From Candidatus Nanohalarchaeota archaeon (lineage in GTDB: Archaea; EX4484-52; B79-G9), in contig JAFCBW010000036.1 in assembly GCA_017610525.1 (NCBI GenBank), positions 1 to 9,283 of the forward strand: 9,283 nt of DNA, read 5' to 3'. Below are positions 1 to 6,149 of this stretch, piece after piece. Within the stretch, counting starts at the first letter, position 1. Each line of letters starts with the position of its first letter. The translations under genes were made by a program, and so were the position numbers. The notes beneath the pieces are model-generated. The model saw nothing but the letters and a program-made list of their open reading frames with translations, ran no database searches and was not told the DNA's origin.

Positions 1-693
1 AGAAACGAAAAAAGAAAAATCCTCTCATTTACAACCGCACGCAAGCGGTTGGAAAGCTTACCACTAAACCACACAAAATTGAACCCATGTGGTATGATAC
101 TCAAGCGCATCCTGATTCCCATTAGGAAACATCACCGCAACCACATACGTGCAAAGCACAATCAAAACCCAGATCCACGGGTGAAACAAAACCGACCCAA
201 GCACAGCCCCCATAAGCGAAAAATCAAGCCCTATATACACCGGCAAAAATGACTGCACAACAAGCGCCGCCGCCCCCAGAGCCACAAGAAAAGGCACAAG
301 AATCACCGCTTTTGGCGAAACCAGATACAAAAAAGGTATCACAAGAAGCAGCACCAACATAATCGGACTCGAACAAAAATCCTTCACCCGGACACTAATC
401 CCCCTCACCCATTCATGAGTGACACCACTCCCGAAATTAGCCTCCTCTGCCCGCGTATTCATATAATGGAACGCACCATAGACCCCCGAATATTTCTTCG
501 CCCCCGCACCTTCATCCTTCTTCCTCCATTCCGGATGTATATGCTCTACAGAAGCTTTCCCTTCACCGTTAACATCTAACCTGGACCTTCTTTCAAAATG
601 CGCATCACCAGAACCGCGCCTGAGCTGCTCTTTACCCTTCCGCGGACTGCCGCATATCCACTTCACAATCAAATCAACAACTTTTCCATACAT
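1..693 (-). pseudogene. Broken paralog of the iron-operon membrane protein (runs off left edge)
   Basis: This is a second copy of the membrane protein at 2017-2823. The two align from the start (M-F/Y-G-K-I/V-V-D-L) through the motif NGNQDALEY at about residue 190. After that a ~70-bp insertion (29-98) shifts the frame, and translation ends at a TAG at 64-66 after ten unrelated residues, giving 209 aa. Bases 1-28 still match the rest of the intact copy, so the original gene extended beyond the window. Identity is highest in the hydrophobic segments and in the block KKYSG to VKDFC. It is low in the polar linker around residues 18-60. At least three membrane helices would survive, so a truncated product could still be made, but loss of the C-terminal third suggests decay. 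Start chosen by alignment with the other copy; AAGG lies directly upstream of the ATG. Confidence 0.8.
29..98. other. ~70-bp insertion with two inverted repeats
   Basis: Aligning the broken copy with the intact one (around 2221-2260) shows an extra ~70 bp here, flanked by AT on both sides, so the exact ends are ambiguous by 2 bp. It contains a perfect 7-bp inverted repeat, CAACCGC (32-38) with GCGGTTG (45-51), and a 6-bp one, ACCACA (68-73) with TGTGGT (88-93). On the minus strand it carries fragments resembling a tRNA T-loop (GGGTTCAATT) and D-loop (TTTAGTGGTA), in swapped order, but I could not fold a cloverleaf. Origin unknown; possibly a tiny palindromic element. Confidence 0.65.
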
Positions 694-695
694 CC

Positions 696-709
696 TTAGG
701 AACTCCTAA
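696..709. promoter_or_regulatory. Palindromic DtxR/IdeR-like operator upstream of the broken membrane gene
   Basis: TTAGGA-AC-TCCTAA is a perfect 6-2-6 inverted repeat ending 2 bp before the start codon at 693. The same pattern lies upstream of the intact copy and of feoA1. The TTAGG/CCTAA half-sites resemble sites of DtxR-family metal-dependent repressors. Assignment to that family is inference from motif and gene context. Confidence 0.5.
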
Positions 710-767
710 CAATCACCAGAACACAAAACACAACAATAACCTCACAAACAAAACATGTGTGCACTCG

Positions 768-835
768 ACCAGAGCGATTGGTGACCTAAACCGCAGGTTT
801 ACGGTCGCCCTAATGATCAACCTTTTACAAGGTTG
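768..835. other. Conserved three-hairpin element, copy 1
   Basis: Plus-strand reading: ACCAG/TTGGT (768-782), then GACC-TAAACC paired with GGTTTA-c-GGTC (783-806, one bulged C, loop GCA), then CAACCTT/AAGGTTG (818-835, loop TTAC). The same three hairpins stand after feoB at 2913-2979 with base changes that preserve pairing, for example A820-T833 here against G2964-C2977 there. This argues for a functional RNA structure. It may be a 3'-UTR/terminator element of feoB carried along by the duplication, or a separate RNA. Confidence 0.5.
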
Positions 836-841
836 TCAAAC

Positions 842-918
842 AAACCCAGCAAAAGCCCGCCCTAGTAGACGATGACCGCGCAAACCCACCCGACAACACA
901 CGTATGCACAACATAAAT
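842..918 (-). pseudogene. feoB C-terminal remnant
   Basis: The minus-strand translation matches the last ~24 residues of the intact FeoB: VVHTCVVGWVCAVIVY, then a TAG stop (862-864) where feoB has CAG (Gln), then GGLLLG. A 1-nt deletion just after this removes the original stop. Similarity to feoB ends near 918 (equivalent to about 3066), marking the right breakpoint of the duplication. The fragment is too short to encode anything. Confidence 0.85.
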
Positions 919-943
919 CGGAATATATGCGGGTAATTCACCC

Positions 944-1019
944 CATAAAAAAACAAAAAAAGAAAAGAAATGCGCAGGCTATAAGCATGCGCTTAGTGCT
1001 TCTGTATAAACAGAAGCAC
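944..1019 (-). terminator. Hairpin plus T-tract terminator of the 176-aa membrane gene
   Basis: On the minus strand a perfect 10-bp stem (996-1005 with 1010-1019, 4-nt loop) covers the last eight codons of the gene. A second hairpin follows (GCGCA/TGCGC, 972-976 with 988-992), then a T-rich run interrupted by single C and G bases, with two T7 stretches, to about 945. The hairpin plus poly-T layout fits an intrinsic terminator. Confidence 0.7.
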
Positions 1020-1523
1020 CGTCTCTTTCAGTAGTGAGCCACAACATGCCGGATATCCTTCCTCCTTTTGGACTTGAAGAACATTTATTATCACAAATAC
1101 CACCGCTAGAATCAACACGATGGCATATGAAAGAATGACTTCAAAAGGAATTTCCTGATAAGGTCTAAGGAAAAAATCAATAAATATGGCTAATGAATAT
1201 ATCCCTCCCATAACCATTCCCGTTGATACGGGTATTGTATTTCGCCCTATAATGTTCAGATTTGGCCGCCTTATGGCCTTACAAAACACTATCGCACCCG
1301 CACCAATAATCAATGTGGGTATGATAGCCACCAATTCTATCAGTAGTATCGTGCGAACTATCTCTGGTGCCGTTACTACAATACTTTGCATGAACTCCCA
1401 CGCCTGTTCCTGCAATTCAATTATGCCGAATATCCCATATATTATACCTGACACAATAATATATGTTGCCGCGGTAGTGACTCCGAAGAGTCCAATATTT
1501 AATATCATTTTTCGTTTATTCAT
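993..1523 (-). CDS. Unrecognised four-helix membrane protein, 176 aa
   Basis: I do not recognise the family. The product is mostly hydrophobic, with about four predicted membrane segments: residues 7-31, 54-80, 100-120 and 132-155. A basic N-terminus (MNKRK) suggests it faces the cytoplasm by the positive-inside rule. A short polar tail contains a Cys-Cys pair. The ATG at 1523 was chosen because GGAGGT lies 3 nt upstream; a frame 14 codons longer begins at 1565 but has no such site. The gene sits between the two copies of the feoB-end/membrane-gene duplication and has no evident link to iron uptake. Its codons favour ATA and TTA more than the flanking feo genes, which may indicate separate origin. 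The last codons double as the stem of the terminator. A possible 60-aa ORF lies 67 bp upstream on the same strand and may share its promoter. Confidence 0.75.
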   Translation of the reverse strand: MNKRKMILNIGLFGVTTAATYIIVSGIIYGIFGIIELQEQAWEFMQSIVVTAPEIVRTILLIELVAIIPTLIIGAGAIVFCKAIRRPNLNIIGRNTIPVSTGMVMGGIYSLAIFIDFFLRPYQEIPFEVILSYAIVLILAVVFVIINVLQVQKEEGYPACCGSLLKETVLLFIQKH

Positions 1524-1590
1524 GATACCTCCAATTCCTTCCCATGTGCCGCCGGTCCATAACACTCAGCGCCATCATGAAGAAAGAACG

Positions 1591-1773
1591 TCACAATTGT
1601 CTACCTCCCCAACTGCCTGTGACACTATGTGCAGTTGGTTCATACGGTTCCGATACCACCGGACATATCCCTGCGGGATATCCGGGAACTTTACAACCAA
1701 AGACAGCCAGAGACACCAGAAGAACATACCCAAATCTAATGTATTTGTCTTCGCAGTCTAAAATGCGCAGCAT
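1591..1773 (-). CDS. Possible small lipoprotein-like or membrane peptide, 60 aa
   Basis: Short ORF with a charged start (MLRILDCEDKYIR), a hydrophobic stretch (FGYVLLVSLAVFGC, about residues 14-27) and a Pro/Gly-rich tail. The segment ending VFGC loosely resembles a lipobox but is not a good match to the consensus. In its favour, a TATA-like element (1801-1811) is centred about 33 bp upstream of the ATG, as expected for a near-leaderless archaeal transcript, and it lies upstream of and co-directional with the 176-aa gene. Against it: no Shine-Dalgarno site, short length, no recognised family. The region could simply be the leader of the downstream gene. Confidence 0.35.
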   Translation of the reverse strand: MLRILDCEDKYIRFGYVLLVSLAVFGCKVPGYPAGICPVVSEPYEPTAHSVTGSWGGRQL

Positions 1774-1800
1774 ACTCTTTTCACAAAGATAATGCGACGT

Positions 1801-1811
1801 CTATTTTAAAG
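1801..1811 (-). promoter_or_regulatory. TATA-like element for the 60-aa/176-aa unit
   Basis: Minus strand reads CTTTAAAATAG, centred near 1806. An archaeal start site about 26 bp downstream would fall near 1780, just ahead of the ATG at 1773. Position and A/T content support it; there is no direct evidence. Confidence 0.4.
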
Positions 1812-1827
1812 ACCGTCTCTTACAAAT

Positions 1828-1869
1828 CTGACAGATTACCTGTCAGTTACTAAAATTCCAAAAAGGAAT
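1828..1869. promoter_or_regulatory. Two adjacent perfect inverted repeats, candidate operators
   Basis: CTGACAG-ATTAC-CTGTCAG (1828-1846) and ATTCC-AAAAA-GGAAT (1855-1869) lie just upstream of the TATA-like element. Both have 5-nt spacers. They sit where an activator or repressor would bind. Neither resembles the TTAGG/CCTAA sites of the feo region, so a different regulator is implied. Confidence 0.4.
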
Positions 1870-2016
1870 CGGTTGTTTTGTTGTAAACATGATGTCTGCG
1901 CAAGAGACCCGCAAACATACACACTACTAACCAATAACCCCAAGAATCTTAAAAAACCTATCACAACGAAATGGTAACACTAACCCCATACAAAGAAAAC
2001 CCCGCCCTAAACCCAA

Positions 2017-2823
2017 TCAAACCAAAAACACAAGCGTCTTATGAAAAACATAAACATAAATAAGCGACCGCGGAAACACCTTAAAAAACGCCATAATCCA
2101 TGGGTAATCCTCCCCGTACCTATGCCAGAACATCTCCATAAACTCCCCGATATAAGTAGCAACAACACACTTAATCATAACATCTGAAATAGGAATATAC
2201 GGGATAACAAGCGCAAGAAACGAAAAAAGAAAAATCCTCTCATACTCAAGCGCATCCTGGTTCCCATTAGGAAACATAACCGCAACCACATACGTGCAAA
2301 GCACAATCAAAACCCCGATCCACGGGTGAAACAAAACCGACCCAAGCACAGCCCCCATAAGCGAAAAATCAAGCCCGATATACACCGGCAAAAACGACTG
2401 CACAACAAGTGCAACAGCCCCCAGGGCCACAAGCAAAGGCACAAGAATCACCGCCTTTGGCGAAACCATATACAAAAAAGGCAGAAGCACAAGCAACCCA
2501 AACATTATCGGACTCAAGCAAAAATCCTTCACCCGGACACTAATCCCCCTCACCCATTCATGCGTGACACCACTCCCGAAATTAGCCTCCTCTGCCCTCG
2601 TATTCATATAATGAAACGCGCCAAAAACCCCCGAATATTTCTTTGCCCCCGCACATTCATCCTTCTTCCTGCCCTCCACCTTCTGCAGAGTACCAACATC
2701 TCGCCCACCATCGTTAACATTTAACCTGAACTCCCTTTCAAAAGACACCTTACCAGAACGATTTTTACACTCCCGCGGACTGCCGCAAATCCACTTCACA
2801 ATCAAATCAACAATTTTACCAAA
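2017..2823 (-). CDS. Unrecognised polytopic membrane protein of the iron regulon, 268 aa
   Basis: I do not recognise the family. The N-terminus (MFGKIVDLIVKWICGSP) is amphipathic, followed by a polar linker (about 18-60) and a block shared with the broken copy (KKYSG at 62-66, FHYMNTRAEEANFGSG at 71-86, HEWVRG at 89-94). About six hydrophobic segments follow from residue 104 on, including GLDFS with an in-membrane Asp near 153 and LFHPW near 165-169. The polar loop MFPNGNQDALEYER lies at 184-197. The C-terminal part has a charged/aromatic stretch, EMFWHRYGEDYPW, at about 231-243. The start at 2823 aligns with the paralog; an in-frame ATG at 2856 would run through the operator palindrome. The gene lies 156 bp after feoB on the same strand, behind a palindrome like the one at feoA1. 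I infer metal-responsive control and a possible accessory role in iron uptake. Function unknown. Confidence 0.8.
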   Translation of the reverse strand, partial: FGKIVDLIVKWICGSPRECKNRSGKVSFEREFRLNVNDGGRDVGTLQKVEGRKKDECAGAKKYSGVFGAFHYMNTRAEEANFGSGVTHEWVRGISVRVKDFCLSPIMFGLLVLLPFLYMVSPKAVILVPLLVALGAVALVVQSFLPVYIGLDFSLMGAVLGSVLFHPWIGVLIVLCTYVVAVMFPNGNQDALEYERIFLFSFLALVIPYIPISDVMIKCVVATYIGEFMEMFWHRYGEDYPWIMAFFKVFPRSLIYVYVFHKTLVFLV

Positions 2824-2839
2824 CATATATATCACAATC

Positions 2840-2853
2840 TTAGGAATCCCTAA
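2840..2853. promoter_or_regulatory. DtxR/IdeR-like operator upstream of the intact membrane gene
   Basis: TTAGG-AATC-CCTAA, with five paired bases per arm, lies 17-30 bp upstream of the ATG at 2823. In minus orientation the context TGTTAGGGATTCCTAAG is close to the sequences upstream of feoA1 and of the broken paralog. A match at equivalent places in three upstream regions makes chance unlikely; the regulator itself is not in the window. Confidence 0.55.
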
Positions 2854-2912
2854 CATTCATCAGAACACAAAACACAGCCATAATCTCTCAAACAAAACAT
2901 GTGTGCCCTCGA

Positions 2913-2979
2913 ACAGAGCGATCTGTGACCTAAACCGAAGGTTTACGGTCGCACTGATCGCCAGCCTTTCTGAAGGCTG
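2913..2979. other. Conserved three-hairpin element after feoB, copy 2
   Basis: Plus-strand reading: ACAGA-GCGA-TCTGT (GNRA-type loop, 2913-2926), GACC-TAAACC with GGTTTA-c-GGTC (2927-2950, loop GAA), and CAGCCTT-TCTG-AAGGCTG (2962-2979). The last hairpin begins directly at the feoB stop. It corresponds to the element at 768-835, with compensatory changes. On the minus strand it would form the feoB 3' untranslated region and could act as a terminator or stabiliser. There is no T-tract immediately after the last hairpin. Confidence 0.5.
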
Positions 2980-5001
2980 TTAAACAAACCCAAGCAAAAG
3001 CCCGCCCTGGTACACAATAACCGCACAGACCCACCCGACAACACACGTATAAACAACAACAAACAAAGGCCACTTCCACGAATTAGTCTCCCGCCGGATT
3101 GCCGCAACAACCGCCATACACGGTACATAAAGAAGCACCATAACAACAAAAGCCGCAGCAGAAAGCGGCGTAAAATGACCGGTAATAACCTCGCTAAGCC
3201 CGGCATCCGAAACACCATAAAGCGTCCCGAAAGTCCCGACAACAACCTCCTTCGCAGCAAACCCGAACAGAAGCGCAACCGCCGACTGCCAGTCCCCGAA
3301 TCCGCAAGGCGTAAACACAGGCGCAATCACCCCCCCTATCTGTCCTATAAAGCTCTCCTGCGACGCATACTCAACCCCCCACGGCATACTCGCAAGCACC
3401 CAGATGACAACAACAATCGCAAAAATAATTGTACCTGCTTTTTTCACAAACAACCACGACCTTTCAGAAGTATGAATCAAAATCCCCTTCACCGCAGGCC
3501 ACCGATACGGCGGAAGCTCCATCACCAAAGGCGAAGAAAGCCCGCGAAACATAGTCCTCTTAAAAAGCATCCCGCTAAGAATCGCAACAAAAACCCCGAA
3601 AAGGTAAATCAAAAATATAATAGTCCCTTGGTAAGAACTAAAAAACGCCCCCACAAACAGCACATACACAGGCAGCCGCGCCGAACACGACATAAACGGG
3701 TTAATAAGCATCGTAAGAATCCTGTCCTTCTCATTCTCAAGCGTCCGCGTAGCCATGATAGCAGGCACATTACACCCAAACCCGATGATCATAGGAATAA
3801 ACGACTTCCCGTGAAGCCCAACCTTATGCATCACCTTATCCATAATAAACGCAGCACGCGCCATATACCCCGAATCCTCCATAATCGCGATCATCATAAA
3901 CAAAAGAAAGATATTCGGCACAAAAATAATAACTGCCCCGATACCTGAAATCACACCGTCAACCACAAGCGAATTGACCCACATAGGCCACCCTGCGCCA
4001 TCAATAAACGCACCTGCGCCATCCGAAACCAGCCCTACCAAAAAATCAATCAGCTCCATAAACGGCGCCCCGGCACTAAAAGTCACCTGGAACATCATCC
4101 ACATCACAGCAAGAAAAATCGGAATCCCAAGCACCCGATGCATAACAACCTTATCAATACTCTCAGAAGTGCTCAGCCTGTTGACCTCCTCCTTCACAAC
4201 CGACTCCCTCACCACACCGCCGATAAAACCATAACGCGCATCCGCAACCGAGCAATCCACATCCTCCCCGAAAACCTCCAGAAGATGATCCCTCTTCCTC
4301 CCAGCCTCATCAACAACATCCTTACCCCCAACAATCTTCCGCACTTTATCAACAACCTGCGAATCATTCTCAAGCAGCTTGATCGCAAGCCACTTAACAC
4401 TATACCTGGAAGGCACCTCAATTTTGTCAAGCATAACCTCAATCTCTGAAGCATGCCCCTCAATCTCACTCCCGTAAGTAACAGGCAGCTTTGCCTCCTT
4501 CCTCTTATGAGCCGCATCAACAACAACATCCAAAAGCTCATAAATCCCTGCCTTCTTATTAGCCTCAATCTTGACAACAGGAACCCCCAGAAAATGGCTC
4601 ATCTTCGCCTCATCAACAGAAATTCCCTTCTTTTCAGCCATCTTCACCATATTAAGCGCAACAACCACATTCGCCCCAAGCTCAAGAAGCTGCGTACAAA
4701 GATACAGGTTCCTCTCGATATTGCATGCATCAACAACATGGACGACAACATCCGGCGCATCATCAACAACATAATCCCTGGCGACAATCTCCTCAATAGA
4801 ATAAGCAGTCAGGCTATAAGTCCCCGGAAGATCCACAACCTCAATATCATGCTCCTTATACTTAACCTGCCCTTCCTTCCTCTCGACAGTCTTGCCCGGC
4901 CAGTTCCCCACATGCTGATGCGCCCCTGTAAGCGCATTAAATAGCGTAGTCTTTCCCACATTCGGATTCCCCGAAAGAGCAACCCTCAACTTATGGCTCA
5001 T
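2980..5001 (-). CDS. feoB: Ferrous iron transport GTPase/permease FeoB, 673 aa
   Basis: FeoB carries Fe2+ across the cytoplasmic membrane and has a cytosolic G-protein domain. Visible: G1 GNPNVGKT (11-18), G2 region NWPGKTVE (33-40), G3 DLPG (57-60), and a G4 position reading NMVK (117-120) where the family usually has NMxD. The G5 area reads EANKKAG. The membrane half starts near residue 289 and has the FeoB signatures GFGCNVPA (about 407-414, then IMATRT), SCSARLPVY (about 437-445) and AAKEVVVGTFG. Near the end is PCMAVVAAIRRET, then SWKW. Length is typical for compact FeoB without a fused FeoC. ATG at 5001 is preferred: GAGTGA lies 5 nt upstream and it follows the feoA2 stop closely. An alternative GTG at 5010 overlaps that stop and adds three residues. 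It is the last gene of the feoA1-feoA2-feoB operon, presumably transcribed from the feoA1 promoter. Confidence 0.97.
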   Translation of the reverse strand: MSHKLRVALSGNPNVGKTTLFNALTGAHQHVGNWPGKTVERKEGQVKYKEHDIEVVDLPGTYSLTAYSIEEIVARDYVVDDAPDVVVHVVDACNIERNLYLCTQLLELGANVVVALNMVKMAEKKGISVDEAKMSHFLGVPVVKIEANKKAGIYELLDVVVDAAHKRKEAKLPVTYGSEIEGHASEIEVMLDKIEVPSRYSVKWLAIKLLENDSQVVDKVRKIVGGKDVVDEAGRKRDHLLEVFGEDVDCSVADARYGFIGGVVRESVVKEEVNRLSTSESIDKVVMHRVLGIPIFLAVMWMMFQVTFSAGAPFMELIDFLVGLVSDGAGAFIDGAGWPMWVNSLVVDGVISGIGAVIIFVPNIFLLFMMIAIMEDSGYMARAAFIMDKVMHKVGLHGKSFIPMIIGFGCNVPAIMATRTLENEKDRILTMLINPFMSCSARLPVYVLFVGAFFSSYQGTIIFLIYLFGVFVAILSGMLFKRTMFRGLSSPLVMELPPYRWPAVKGILIHTSERSWLFVKKAGTIIFAIVVVIWVLASMPWGVEYASQESFIGQIGGVIAPVFTPCGFGDWQSAVALLFGFAAKEVVVGTFGTLYGVSDAGLSEVITGHFTPLSAAAFVVMVLLYVPCMAVVAAIRRETNSWKWPLFVVVYTCVVGWVCAVIVYQGGLLLGFV

Positions 5002-5006
5002 CTTTC

Positions 5007-5228
5007 TCACTCAACCATAATCTTCATAGCCTGTCCTCTCCCGACAACAATCTTCGAATCAAGAACCTTAAGAATAACAGGCCCGCAGACATCATTCTTA
5101 AACACAACAACCCGGGTACCCTCGTAAAGCCCAAGCTCCCCAAGCCTTTTTTTCATCATCACACCAGACACAATATCCTTGACCTTAACAACACTACCCT
5201 CACTAGCCATAGAAAGCGCCATACTCAT
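5007..5228 (-). CDS. feoA: FeoA-family protein, second copy, 73 aa
   Basis: FeoA proteins are small cytosolic SH3-like beta-barrels that act with FeoB in Fe2+ uptake; their exact role is unsettled. Family features here are the central KKRLGELGLYEGTRVVVFKND (roughly residues 26-46, matching the RRLxxMGxxxGxxV core) and the ending SKIVVGRGQAMKIMVE, equivalent to the usual ...LALxxxxAxxIxVE. The N-terminal dozen residues (MSMALSMASEGS) are less typical; a start at the third codon (ATG, Met3) is also possible. The ATG at 5228 overlaps the feoA1 stop as ATGA, with GAGGTGA 4 nt upstream, a strong ribosome site indicating translational coupling. Its stop overlaps or nearly touches the feoB start. 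It is quite divergent from feoA1 and may have a distinct partner surface. Confidence 0.92.
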   Translation of the reverse strand: MSMALSMASEGSVVKVKDIVSGVMMKKRLGELGLYEGTRVVVFKNDVCGPVILKVLDSKIVVGRGQAMKIMVE

Positions 5229-5464
5229 TCGCTCACCTCAACAGCAACCATCGCCGCTTCCTCTTTACGAAGGCTGAGATTATACCCGCGCACCTTGACA
5301 TCAATAGGATCCCCAAGCGGCGCAACCTTCACAACCTCAACCACCGCGCCCTTAGTCACACCCATCTCAAGAATTCTCCTGAAAACCGCACCGGAACCAT
5401 TTATGCTGATAATCCTGCCCTTATGTTTGACCCTAAGCTTATCTAAAGTAACTTCTTTCTTCAT
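5225..5464 (-). CDS. feoA: FeoA-family protein, first copy, 79 aa
   Basis: First gene of the ferrous-iron operon. It matches the FeoA consensus along its full length: KGRIISINGSG (15-25), FRRILEMGVTKGAVVEVV (28-45), then APLGDPIDVKVRGYNLSLRK (48-67) and a terminal VAVEVSE. It is an SH3-like barrel, expected in the cytosol and to interact with FeoB. The frame is open to 5578, but the Met at 5464 starts the normal FeoA length, and a TATA-like element centred 27 bp upstream (near 5491) predicts a transcript beginning almost at this ATG. There is no Shine-Dalgarno site, in keeping with leaderless initiation. The upstream residues are read through the promoter/operator and are not expected to be translated. 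Confidence 0.95.
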   Translation of the reverse strand: MKKEVTLDKLRVKHKGRIISINGSGAVFRRILEMGVTKGAVVEVVKVAPLGDPIDVKVRGYNLSLRKEEAAMVAVEVSE

Positions 5465-5481
5465 CCTGTACTTATATACGA

Positions 5482-5505
5482 TAGGAATATATATAGGTAT
5501 TCCTA
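5482..5505 (-). promoter_or_regulatory. feo operon promoter with overlapping metal-repressor operator
   Basis: TAGGAATA (5482-5489) and TATTCCTA (5498-5505) form a perfect 8-bp inverted repeat with an 8-nt spacer that carries another TAGG half-site (5494-5497). The minus strand across 5487-5495 reads TATATATAT, centred about 27 bp before the feoA1 ATG, so repressor binding would block the TATA box. Half-sites agree with those at 696-709 and 2840-2853. A DtxR/IdeR/MDR1-type iron repressor is the likely binder by inference. Confidence 0.6.
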
Positions 5506-6149
5506 ACATTAACATAATACTCAACATCTGCTGATATATGCGCTCTGTAACTCTAATGAATCCTCCACGCGCACTCATATACTTTGACTATTGCTTTAAG
5601 TCATGGGCTTTCAAAGAGAGAATGTTGATAAAGTGGCTCCTCATATGTTCTTTTATGCGTCAGGGTTGTCCTTTCGGACAGGGATTAAGTTTGATAGTTT
5701 AGATGCGCATGGTTTGATGAGTGGGTGTGTTTTGAGTTTGAGCATTCTTCTGCAAAGGTCTGGTTTAGTTAAGCTAAGCGCCGAATTCTGAAAGGAAAGG
5801 TCCTTAATTTTGTTTCCAGAGTAAGCTCCAAATCCTGGAATGGTTTCGGAAGGGTCTTCTGTGAAAACAGGTCTTAAATTTTGAATTTTTTGTGCAGTGG
5901 CTGAGTGGTGGGAAAATATGGCTGCGCGGGCATGAAATATTATGGGGAAAAGCCGGAGGTATGAGTGAATTAAATTGCGGTTTGGTCATGGATTTAAGCG
6001 GGGTTTGGAGTTGCGGGGTTTTTCTGTTGGGTTTGTTGGGGTGTTCCATAGTGATGGGGGATATTTGTGTGGCGCTGAAATGAATGATTTTGGGTCGGGG
6101 TCTTTTGGTGAAGTTGGGTGATATAAAGAGAACGTAGATGGTTGGGGAG

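Noticed and set aside
29..98. Permuted tRNA gene
   Set aside because: Loop-like motifs are present in permuted order, but no paired T-stem, D-stem and 5-bp anticodon stem with 7-nt loop could be assembled by eye.
1186..1761. Plus-strand frame of 191 codons opposite the 176-aa membrane gene
   Set aside because: The minus-strand frame has a GGAGGT site, plausible helices and a terminator; the plus frame has none and looks like its antisense shadow.
2943..3326. Minus-strand frame of 127 codons rich in Arg and Leu
   Set aside because: It lies inside feoB in another frame; the composition is the typical shadow of a Val/Ala-rich membrane gene.
3175..3948. Plus-strand frame of 257 codons
   Set aside because: It is antisense to feoB, rich in Lys, Asn, His, Arg and Pro, with no domain. 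FeoB is beyond doubt on the other strand.
5603..5791. 62-codon plus-strand frame after the feo promoter
   Set aside because: No ribosome site, no family and no coding-like pattern; a weak TATA-like element at 5578-5586 is not enough.
5892..6083. 63-codon frame with a hydrophobic C-terminal part
   Set aside because: It needs a GTG start, or an ATG at 5961 with GGAGGT touching the start codon. The G/T-rich composition gives hydrophobic residues by chance.
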